From an uncultured Mycoplasma sp. (GTDB lineage: Bacteria > Bacillota_I > Bacilli_A > RF39 > UBA660), in contig CAJLUG010000036.1 in NCBI GenBank assembly GCA_905209745.1, positions 1 through 8,094 on the forward strand: a DNA stretch of 8,094 bases. The letters run 5' to 3'. The notes under the pieces are model-generated. The model did no database searches and was not told the DNA's origin. It worked only from the letters and a program-made list of their open reading frames with translations. A program made the position numbers and the translations under genes. The first letter of the stretch is position 1, and each line of letters starts with the position of its first letter. Of this stretch, positions 1 through 5,457 are shown one piece after another.

Positions 1-260
1 ATTCTGTTGAGAAGATTTATGTGGAAATGGGTGAAGGTTGTTTATCTGTCAATCGACCTGTTGAAGGTATTGTTCCAAGATATGCAAGAGTTACTGTGGA
101 AGCATATGACATGGAAGGTAGAAAAATTCATGTTAGAGCTCGTGAAGAGTTAGCAATTTGTTTTCAACATGAACTTGATCATTTAAATGGTATTTTGTTT
201 ATTGATCATATAGACAAAAAAAATCCTTTCAAAGGAAAGGATGAATATAGAGCTATTTAG
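1..260 (+). CDS. def: Peptide deformylase, type II, C-terminal part (5' end outside window)
   Basis: Peptide deformylase removes the formyl group from the N-terminal Met of nascent proteins at the ribosome, using a metal-dependent active site. The reading frame is open from the first full codon (base 3) and runs S-V-E-K-I-Y-V into the visible domain, so the true start lies upstream of the window. Two of the three family motifs are present: EGCLS (bases 33-47, the Cys metal ligand) and HELDH (168-182, the HEXXH metal and catalytic motif). The first motif, GxGxAAxQ, must lie in the missing part. EGCLSV followed by R, the VPRY segment, and the HLNG...DHI..KNPF ending fit the type II deformylases of Gram-positive bacteria. 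It is the only + strand gene in the window and its last 8 bp overlap the end of the converging small gene. Identity is secure; function is inferred from the motifs. Confidence 0.95.
   Translation, partial: SVEKIYVEMGEGCLSVNRPVEGIVPRYARVTVEAYDMEGRKIHVRAREELAICFQHELDHLNGILFIDHIDKKNPFKGKDEYRAI
216..241 (-). terminator. Intrinsic terminator of the 118-aa gene, inside the deformylase coding sequence
   Basis: On the - strand TCCTTTC and GAAAGGA form a perfect 7-bp stem with a 4-nt loop (224-241), followed directly by eight T (216-223 as A on the + strand). It lies 12 bases beyond the stop codon of the small - strand gene. The DNA also codes for the Lys-Lys-Asn-Pro-Phe-Lys-Gly-Lys end of the deformylase. 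Confidence 0.7.
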
Positions 261-293
261 TATATACTTTAGCTCTTTTTTTTGAGCTTTTTT
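250..293 (+). terminator. Intrinsic terminator of the deformylase gene, with two alternative hairpins
   Basis: GAGCTA (250-255) pairs with TAGCTC (270-275) around a 14-nt loop that itself contains the palindrome AGTATATACT, and is followed by eight T (276-283). The same AGCTC (271-275) can instead pair with GAGCT (284-288), followed by another T-run (288-293). The two folds exclude each other and each ends in a T-run. The site starts before the deformylase stop codon and lies inside the 3' end of the opposing gene. Confidence 0.6.
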
Positions 294-609
294 CTTGTTC
301 ATAGAAATCAGTACCTAGGGCAAAGAGTGCTTTTTCTCTTTTTCTTAAAAAGGTGGTCTCTCCCATTATGTCAGCTAAATCTGCAATTTGTTCTTTTCGT
401 TTTTCTTCTGGTAGGTGACATAAGATGTTACCGATTCTATTATCTACTTTATGATTAAATTTAAAACCTGCCATTAAATATCTTCTATCGGTTGTTGATA
501 AGTCTGGAAACAACTGATAAGACTTTATGGCAGCATTTAATAATACTACTTCATCTTGGAAATTATCTGTTTTAATATTTAGTTCTTTTTCTAATTGTTC
601 TTTATTCAT
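253..609 (-). CDS. Small hypothetical protein, 118 aa, paralogue of the next gene upstream
   Basis: I do not recognise this family. The protein is charged and probably mostly helical, with no signal peptide or membrane segment and a basic C-terminal tail. Residues 24-105 align without gaps to residues 49-130 of the 169-aa neighbour, with 29 of 82 identical. Shared positions include SY.(L/V)FP, S...R..L..G.KF..KV, GN...H..EE, LA and F.LG..F..Q, so the two genes arose by duplication. It keeps the shared core and lacks the neighbour's long N- and C-terminal extensions. The start ATG at 609 has an AGAGAGG-type ribosome binding site five to seven bases upstream. The gene follows the neighbour by 78 bp and is separated from it by a terminator. 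Its stop (TAG) lies inside the deformylase end, overlapping convergently by 8 bp. No promoter I would defend is visible in the short gap. Confidence 0.8.
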   Translation of the reverse strand: MNKEQLEKELNIKTDNFQDEVVLLNAAIKSYQLFPDLSTTDRRYLMAGFKFNHKVDNRIGNILCHLPEEKRKEQIADLADIMGETTFLRKREKALFALGTDFYEQEKSSKKRAKVYTK

Positions 610-640
610 AATAACCTCTCTTTCTTATAGGGTTACTCCA

Positions 641-688
641 ATATAACAAAAAAAAGAACTTTTTTCAAGTTCTCTTTGTTTGTTATAT
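641..688 (-). terminator. Intrinsic terminator of the 169-aa gene, with an extra outer stem
   Basis: On the - strand GAACTT (667-672) and AAGTTC (656-661) form a 6-bp stem with a 5-nt loop, followed by eight T (648-655). Around it TTTGTTATAT (679-688) is exactly complementary to ATATAACAAA (641-650), giving a possible second 10-bp stem that starts at the stop codon and uses part of the T-run. The core hairpin is a standard terminator; the outer stem could form only in read-through RNA. Confidence 0.75.
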
Positions 689-1197
689 TATTTATAATTT
701 TTTGCTTTTCTTGATGAATACGCTTTTAAATAGCTCTTTTTAAATTCATTTATTTTCTCTTCTTCTTCTCTACGCATTCTAAGCTCTTCTTGTTTACTTC
801 TATCCAATTGTGTAGCAAAGATAATTCCTAACTCAAAATATTTTCTTCCTTTTTTTGAAGCAAAAGCAACTTCTGGTGTTAAGCTAGCTAATTTATATAA
901 GTTTAATATTTCTACTTCTTCTGTATAATGATTATCTACATTTCCTACGGTTTTCTGTACTTTATCTCTAAATTTCATTCCATTTACTAATTGTACTCGT
1001 TTATAAATACTAAATTCTGGAAATACTTTATAAGAAGTAATAACGTTATTTATTGTTTTTTGATAATCTTCTGTTGATGATATTTTAAATTGTTTTCTAA
1101 TCGTATTATATTCATCATATATATCTTGAGTAGATTTACCTTTTCTATTATATTGAATTGTGTTCATTAATTCTAATTCTATTTTTTCTTTTCTCAT
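688..1197 (-). CDS. Hypothetical protein, 169 aa, with core shared with its downstream neighbour
   Basis: I do not recognise this family. The sequence has three parts: an N-terminal extension (1-48) rich in charged and Tyr residues, the core shared with the 118-aa gene (49-130, 29/82 identical), and a highly charged C-terminal tail (about 131-169) with runs of Arg, Glu and Lys that should be a single long helix. No signal peptide, membrane segment or metal-binding cluster is visible, so a cytosolic, perhaps nucleic-acid- or protein-binding role is possible but unproven. The ATG at 1197 has a strong GAGGGG ribosome binding site about seven bases upstream. A near-consensus promoter lies just before it, immediately after the smc stop, and a terminator follows, so it is probably a single-gene unit even though it lies 63 bp behind smc on the same strand. 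Confidence 0.85.
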   Translation of the reverse strand: MRKEKIELELMNTIQYNRKGKSTQDIYDEYNTIRKQFKISSTEDYQKTINNVITSYKVFPEFSIYKRVQLVNGMKFRDKVQKTVGNVDNHYTEEVEILNLYKLASLTPEVAFASKKGRKYFELGIIFATQLDRSKQEELRMRREEEEKINEFKKSYLKAYSSRKAKNYK

Positions 1198-1230
1198 ATT
1201 TATTCCCCTCTCTGTGAAAAAAGCTTCTAC

Positions 1231-1259
1231 AGTATATCACAAAAAGGGAACTTTGTCAA
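1231..1259 (-). promoter_or_regulatory. Strong sigma-A-type promoter of the 169-aa gene
   Basis: Read on the - strand, TTGACA (1254-1259) is separated by exactly 17 bases from TATACT (1231-1236). A TG one base before the -10 box gives an extended -10. The -35 box begins two bases after the smc stop codon. The expected start near 1224 leaves a leader of about 25 nt containing GAGGGG. This is the closest match to consensus in the window. Confidence 0.85.
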
Positions 1260-1260
1260 T

Positions 1261-4236
1261 TTATAAACTTTCTATTGCTTGATTTAGTTTTACACTAACT
1301 AATTTTGAGACACCTGACTCTTGCATGGTAATTCCATATAAAGTCTTGGCATATTCCATTGTTTTCTTTTTATGAGTAATAATTAAGAACTGTGTTTTAT
1401 TTTTATAATGATCTAGGTATTTACCAAATCTTCCTACATTGGCTTCGTCTAGAGCAGCTTCTACTTCATCAAATAAACAGAATGGTACTGTTCTTACATT
1501 TAGAATCGCAAATAATAGTGAAATCGCTGTTAGTGTTTTTTCTCCACCTGATAAAAGAGAAATTGTAGTTAGTTTTTTACCTGGAGGAGAAGCTACGATT
1601 TCTACTCCAGTCGTTAGTAAATTATTTGGATCTGTTAATTTTAAGTCAGCATTTCCGCCACCAAATAACTCTTTAAATACTTGTCTAAATTCTTCTCTTA
1701 TTTGTTCAAATGTCGTTTTAAATTCTTCTTTAATTACTTCATCCATTTCATTCATAATCTCTAGTAAAGTATTTTCAGCATTTTCCAAATCTTCTTTTTG
1801 TTTTCTTAAGAATTCATATCTTGTATTTACTCTTTCATATTCTTCTATGGCAGCTAGATTTACCATACCAATACGTTTTATATTGGCGCGATATGTATTT
1901 ACTTTTCTTCTTGCTTCTTCTGGTTCTATATCTAAGTGATAATTATTTTTAGCTTTTTCAAAAGTTAATTCATATTCACTATTTAATGTTTCTAGCATCG
2001 TATCCATTTTTATTTCTAGACGATTAATTGTTACTTCTTTTTCGTGAAGAGATTGTTCTTCTTTTCTAAGACTTGCATTTTTTAGTTTTTGTTCTGCTTG
2101 TCTTTCTTCTGTTTTTCTTTTTATCTCTTCAATTTCTTTTCTAGTAGTTTCTAATGTTAATTGTAGAGTTTCTTTTTCTGTATTTAGGCTATGATATTCT
2201 TCTATTAATTCTTGTTCTTTTACATTAAGAGAATTATTAGAAATTGCATTTAGAGCTTCATAGTTTTTATTTTCTTCTTCTAGGAGTTCTTTGGTTTCTT
2301 TTATTTCTTGTTGTTTCTTATCATATTGTTCTTTCTTTTCTACTTTTCTTTTAGAAATTATAAATTCTTGGTCTTCAATACTTTCTTTTTCTTGTTCTAT
2401 CTTGGCAAGTTCTTCTCTTATTTCATGTTGTTCTTGTTCTCTTAATTCTTTTTGGTCAAGTAATCTTTTTAGTTCTTGTTTTAACATTACAATACTTTTT
2501 GTATGATATATAGAACCTCCACTTAAACTTCCTCCAACATTTATAACATCGCCATCTAGACTTACTACTTTATAGCGTCTATTTACTTTTTTACTTAGAT
2601 TTGTTGCGCTATCTAAGTCTTTTGCGATAATTATTGTACCTAATTGATTTTCTATAATATTTTGATATTTTTTATCATAACTTACTAAGTCACTTAGGAT
2701 ACCAATAAAGTCTTGGTCTTCTTCTAGACGATGTTTAGATTCTTCATCGATATATCTAGATTTAATTACTGTTAGTGGGAAGAATGTCGCTCTACCTAGA
2801 TGGTTATCCTTTAAATAGTTAATTGCTTGTTTGGCAGAATATTCATCTTTTGTAATAATAAAGTTTTTGTTTGCTGATATCGCAATGTTTAACGCTTTTA
2901 CATACTCTTCTTTGGTATTTAGAATATTTCCTATTGTATTATCAATACCAGTAAGGGTTGATGCTGTTAAGACTTTTCTGACACTATTTGGTAAGTCCCC
3001 ACCCTCTTCTATTTCTCTTTTTAAGCTATTTATTTTATGTTCTTCCGTGATTAAATTTCTTTCTAGAGAAGAGAATTCTTGCATTAACATAGTTTTCTTT
3101 TCTTTGTTTTTTGCTAATTCTTTTGTTATTTCTTGTTCTTGTTGTTGTTCTTTTTTACTATCTGTAATAATAATTTCTAATTCTTTTTTTAACTTTTCTA
3201 ATTTGGATTCTAGATTCTTTTTCTCTTCTAGAGATTTTCTTAATTCTTCTTGAACTTTATTTTCTTCAGCATTAGCATTAGCATTAGCATTAGCATTTTT
3301 ATTTTTTTCTTGAAGTAACTTCTTTTCACCATTTACTTTTTCTACTGCTTGGGTTACTTCTAATAATCTTTGTTGGATGATTAGAGATTCTTTTTCTAGT
3401 TTTTCTTGTTTTGTTTTTTGTTCTATCTCATCAGCATCACTTTTTGAACTTTCACTAGATAGTGTTACAATTTCTTTTTCTAATTTTTCTTTTTCTAGAC
3501 GTAATCTTTCTAAATCGATATTGGTATTTTCTAAGTCATATGCTAGTAGGGCTACTTCATAATGATCTAGTCCTTCTTTATTTTCTAAATATTCTTTGGC
3601 TTTTTTACTTTGTTCTTTTAATGGTTCTACTTGGTTTTCTAACTCCATAATAATATCATTTACTCTATCAATATTATTATGGGTACGGTCTAATTTTCTT
3701 AGGGCCTCTTCTTTTCTTTTCTTGTATTTTAATACACCAGCAGCTTCTTCAAAAATTACTCTTCTATCCGTTGGAGAATTGGATAAAATGCGGTCTACTT
3801 CTCCTTGGGATATAATATTAAATGATTCTTTTCCCATACCTGTATCTAATAATAGATTGGTAATATCTTTTAATCTACATCTATCGCCATTTAGATAGTA
3901 TTCATTTTCTCCTGTACGATATACCCTTCTTTTAATAGATATTTCGGTATAAGGAACGTTAATAAAATGGTCTTTGTTATCAAATATTAATTCTACGGAT
4001 GCAACATTTAGTGGATTTCTACTTTTACTACCAGAAAAAATAACATCACTCATGGAGTTTTCTCCACGAAGTGACTTAATAGATTGTTCTCCTAGGACCC
4101 ATCTAACAGCGTCTACTACATTACTTTTTCCAGAACCATTTGGACCAACGATACAAGTAATTTCATCATCTAGTTTAATATCTAATTTGTCAGCAAATGA
4201 TTTGAATCCACTTGTTACAATTTCTTTTAAGTACAT
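1261..4236 (-). CDS. smc: Chromosome partition protein SMC, short-armed form
   Basis: SMC is the ATPase of the SMC-ScpAB condensin that compacts and separates sister chromosomes. From the ATG at 4236 it is 991 residues. An N-terminal ATPase half has Walker A GPNGSGKSN (31-39) and a Q-loop segment with QGEVDRIL. Coiled coil 1 spans about 166-410. The hinge runs about 411-575, starting GGDLP and ending GGSLSGGS. Coiled coil 2 follows to about 800. The C-terminal half has signature LLSGGEK (near 892) and Walker B CLFDEVEAALDE (near 918). Bacillus SMC is close to 1,190 residues; the loss is in the arms and resembles Mycoplasma SMC in size. The frame stays open to a TTG at 4284, but the 4236 ATG follows AGGGTGA at proper spacing and a -10 box lies at 4256-4261, so the longer start would be outside the transcript. 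The scp partners are not in the window. A five-unit hexanucleotide repeat encodes Asn-Ala five times at 314-323. Confidence 0.97.
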   Translation of the reverse strand: MYLKEIVTSGFKSFADKLDIKLDDEITCIVGPNGSGKSNVVDAVRWVLGEQSIKSLRGENSMSDVIFSGSKSRNPLNVASVELIFDNKDHFINVPYTEISIKRRVYRTGENEYYLNGDRCRLKDITNLLLDTGMGKESFNIISQGEVDRILSNSPTDRRVIFEEAAGVLKYKKRKEEALRKLDRTHNNIDRVNDIIMELENQVEPLKEQSKKAKEYLENKEGLDHYEVALLAYDLENTNIDLERLRLEKEKLEKEIVTLSSESSKSDADEIEQKTKQEKLEKESLIIQQRLLEVTQAVEKVNGEKKLLQEKNKNANANANANAEENKVQEELRKSLEEKKNLESKLEKLKKELEIIITDSKKEQQQEQEITKELAKNKEKKTMLMQEFSSLERNLITEEHKINSLKREIEEGGDLPNSVRKVLTASTLTGIDNTIGNILNTKEEYVKALNIAISANKNFIITKDEYSAKQAINYLKDNHLGRATFFPLTVIKSRYIDEESKHRLEEDQDFIGILSDLVSYDKKYQNIIENQLGTIIIAKDLDSATNLSKKVNRRYKVVSLDGDVINVGGSLSGGSIYHTKSIVMLKQELKRLLDQKELREQEQHEIREELAKIEQEKESIEDQEFIISKRKVEKKEQYDKKQQEIKETKELLEEENKNYEALNAISNNSLNVKEQELIEEYHSLNTEKETLQLTLETTRKEIEEIKRKTEERQAEQKLKNASLRKEEQSLHEKEVTINRLEIKMDTMLETLNSEYELTFEKAKNNYHLDIEPEEARRKVNTYRANIKRIGMVNLAAIEEYERVNTRYEFLRKQKEDLENAENTLLEIMNEMDEVIKEEFKTTFEQIREEFRQVFKELFGGGNADLKLTDPNNLLTTGVEIVASPPGKKLTTISLLSGGEKTLTAISLLFAILNVRTVPFCLFDEVEAALDEANVGRFGKYLDHYKNKTQFLIITHKKKTMEYAKTLYGITMQESGVSKLVSVKLNQAIESL
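3268..3297 (-). repeat. Hexanucleotide microsatellite (AATGCT)x5 inside smc
   Basis: Five perfect tandem copies of AATGCT on the - strand (AGCATT on the +). It is in frame and encodes five Asn-Ala pairs at SMC residues 314-323, within the first coiled-coil arm. Because the unit is six bases, gain or loss of a copy by slippage would keep the frame and change the arm by two residues. Confidence 0.95.
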
Positions 4237-4255
4237 ACTCTTCACCCTATAATTA

Positions 4256-4284
4256 AGTATACTATAATTTTTATATTTACACAA
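4256..4284 (-). promoter_or_regulatory. Probable smc promoter
   Basis: On the - strand TTGTGT (4279-4284) and TATACT (4256-4261) are 17 bases apart. The -10 box is good and the -35 box is only partial. A start near 4249 would give a leader of about 13 nt that just includes the AGGGTGA ribosome binding site of the 4236 ATG. The promoter lies directly downstream of the ncRNA terminator, so smc can be transcribed separately. Confidence 0.5.
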
Positions 4285-4293
4285 ATTTTAGAC

Positions 4294-4321
4294 AGAAAAA
4301 AATAGAGAAATTCTCTATTTT
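4294..4321 (-). terminator. Intrinsic terminator of the putative ncRNA
   Basis: On the - strand AAAATAGAG and CTCTATTTT form a 9-bp stem with a 5-nt loop (4299-4321), running into a stretch of seven T (4296-4302 as A on the + strand). It stands between the folded RNA region and the smc promoter, and no protein-coding gene ends here. Confidence 0.75.
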
Positions 4322-4331
4322 AGGCCTTTAT

Positions 4332-4470
4332 ATTGTGAAGAATTCTTCTGTTTGCAGCACCAAGAGTTTATTGGTTGACTGAGGTAGTTTATCCCGGTAC
4401 ATGAGTTTTGTTGTTATTTACCAGATAAAATATAAAGCTCTCAATCGATTTTTGAAGAATTCTTCACAAT
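4332..4470. repeat. Perfect 17-bp inverted repeat with palindromic arms
   Basis: ATTGTGAAGAATTCTTC (4332-4348) and its exact reverse complement (4454-4470) enclose 105 bp. Each arm contains the 12-bp palindrome GAAGAATTCTTC (4337-4348 and 4454-4465), so the arms are also direct repeats over that part. This forms the closing stem of the putative small RNA. As DNA, it would also give two identical dyad sites. Confidence 0.95.
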
Positions 4471-4474
4471 GTAT

Positions 4475-4503
4475 AGTGTAACATAACACTTACTTCTTAG
4501 CAA
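4475..4503 (-). promoter_or_regulatory. Probable promoter of the putative ncRNA
   Basis: On the - strand TTGCTA (4498-4503) lies 17 bases before TACACT (4475-4480). A TG one base upstream of the -10 box gives an extended -10. The expected start falls at 4467-4470, the first bases of the 17-bp closing stem. Confidence 0.6.
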
Positions 4504-4547
4504 GAAATAGTTTAATAATTGTGTCTAACTATTTACAAGCCTATTCT

Positions 4548-4576
4548 ATTGTATACGATTTTTGGCATTTAGACAA
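4548..4576 (-). promoter_or_regulatory. Possible second, upstream promoter reading toward the ncRNA
   Basis: On the - strand TTGTCT (4571-4576) is 17 bases from TACAAT (4548-4553). The -35 box directly follows the stop codon of the NodB-like gene. A transcript from here would start near 4541 and carry about 70 extra bases ahead of the structured RNA. No terminator is visible for the NodB-like gene, so read-through from it is another possible source of the longer transcript. Confidence 0.45.
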
Positions 4577-5434
4577 TTACTTTTCTAAACTTTCGCTTAA
4601 TAATTGTTCTAATGTGACAATTTCATAGCCTTTTGATTGGATAAAGTTTATGGTCATAGATAATTCATCTATGGTTTCTTTGGTAATTGGTAAGGATATG
4701 ATGGATGCGTTTTGGAGTTTCTTTTTTACTTCTTGATATGGGTGGTTTGTTCCTTGGATGGTTGGAATAATTGTATGAAGTTTTAGATTGGAACATAACT
4801 CTATTACTTCTTTATTATCATAGGTTGCATAACAGTACTTTGGAGTGTTTCCTGTTACATTTTTTAAGTAATTTAGTGCGGACTTAAAATATACTTCTTC
4901 ATAGTCATCGTTATAACTTAATATTTCTATTTCATAGTCTAATAACTCTTTTACTGTACTTAAATTCTTTTCTAGAAATATACCATCTAAGAAAAAGGTG
5001 GCATTTATATTTTCTTGTTTTAATACGGGAATTAAGCTATTTATATTCTCTTCTTTTTTGACAGGGAATATGATTGAGACTTGTTTTTTTTCTTCGTTTC
5101 CACTTGTAATAAACTTATCATAGGTATCTTCTATAGAGACTGTGGGTGTTGTTTCTTTAAAGACCGTAAGACTTTCGTTATATGCACCATAGCGTTTCAT
5201 TTTTTGATAACTAGCATCATAGTCTACTTCTTTACCGTTTTTTCCAGGAGTTATTTTATCATCTTTTATTTTGGCATTTTCGGCTTTTTCATAATAAGTT
5301 TCGTTTGATAGTTTTATTTGTTTCATAATGGGATCTGTTTGTCTGATGATATCGATTGTTTTATTTGTATAATAAAAACTAAATAGAACAAGTATTAAGA
5401 CGATTAAAACTTGAAATAGTTTTTTCTTTAACAT
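4577..5434 (-). CDS. Membrane-anchored NodB-fold (polysaccharide deacetylase-like) protein, probably inactive
   Basis: From the ATG at 5434 the protein has 285 residues. A short basic N-terminus and hydrophobic segment (about 6-22) should anchor it in the membrane with the rest outside. A linker (about 23-115) with PGKNGKEVDYDASY and YGAYNESL precedes a NodB-like domain (about 117-280). The fold is shown by VSIIF, INATFFLDG and the closing SKGYEIVTLEQLL, which match the usual start, first strand pair and end of polysaccharide deacetylases. Catalytic positions are gone: the TFDD pair is Phe-Pro-Val, the HxxxH segment reads Glu-Ile-Leu-Ser-Tyr-Asn, and the RPPYG segment reads Cys-Tyr-Ala-Thr-Tyr. 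It therefore probably cannot bind the metal, and a structural or binding role at the cell surface is more likely. The frame is open to an ATG at 5470, but that lies in the pnp terminator without a ribosome binding site. The 5434 ATG has AGGTGAT. A TATACT at 5450-5455 may be a -10 box. Confidence 0.75.
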   Translation of the reverse strand: MLKKKLFQVLIVLILVLFSFYYTNKTIDIIRQTDPIMKQIKLSNETYYEKAENAKIKDDKITPGKNGKEVDYDASYQKMKRYGAYNESLTVFKETTPTVSIEDTYDKFITSGNEEKKQVSIIFPVKKEENINSLIPVLKQENINATFFLDGIFLEKNLSTVKELLDYEIEILSYNDDYEEVYFKSALNYLKNVTGNTPKYCYATYDNKEVIELCSNLKLHTIIPTIQGTNHPYQEVKKKLQNASIISLPITKETIDELSMTINFIQSKGYEIVTLEQLLSESLEK

Positions 5435-5457
5435 AATATCACCTAGATAAGTATATG

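Larger units (their letters stand above)
4294..4470 (-). ncRNA. Putative structured small RNA of about 175 nt, possibly 6S-like
   Basis: Read on the - strand, a promoter (-10 at 4475-4480) points at a start near 4467-4470, and an intrinsic terminator ends at about 4294. The predicted RNA opens with 17 nt (4454-4470) perfectly complementary to 4332-4348, giving a long closing helix. Inside, AUUGAGAG-C-UUUAU can pair with AUAAA-CUCUUGGU (13 bp, one bulged C), and AUCUGGUA with UACCGGGAU (8 bp, one bulged G) around a 19-nt loop. The result is a rod with two internal loops. An alternative fold replaces the middle helix by the local hairpin ACCAA/UUGGU. No credible coding frame with a ribosome binding site is present. 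Length, rod shape and own promoter and terminator fit 6S RNA, which binds RNA polymerase by mimicking an open promoter. I cannot confirm conserved 6S bases, and an SRP RNA GGAA-type tip is absent. That it is a structured RNA is likely; its family is open. Confidence 0.65.

Noticed and set aside
1198..1260. Terminator behind smc
   Set aside because: Only a weak 5-bp TGTGA/TCACA pairing with a 19-nt loop is present and no T-run follows it; the promoter of the next gene fills the space.
1439..4252. Several + strand open frames of 60-166 codons opposite smc
   Set aside because: They are Ser/Phe-rich shadows of the AT-rich coiled-coil gene on the other strand, with no ribosome binding sites and no recognisable domains, while the - strand frame is a complete SMC.
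4328..4402. 24-codon - strand frame starting MYRDKLPQSTNK within the putative ncRNA
   Set aside because: No ribosome binding site precedes the ATG, and the frame runs through the closing stem, which explains its conserved-looking end. It would only be revived by ribosome profiling.
4332..4470. Signal recognition particle RNA, tRNA or tmRNA as identity of the structured region
   Set aside because: No GGAA-capped SRP helix, no tRNA cloverleaf or T-loop sequence and no tmRNA-like tag frame or CCA end; only the 6S-like outline remains as a candidate.
4332..4470. Inverted repeat as ends of a small mobile element
   Set aside because: No transposase, no flanking target-site duplication seen, and the enclosed 105 bp is fully accounted for by a promoter-to-terminator RNA unit.
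4401..4481. 26-codon + strand frame across the inverted repeat
   Set aside because: No ribosome binding site and no + strand promoter; the direction of promoter and terminator signals is opposite.
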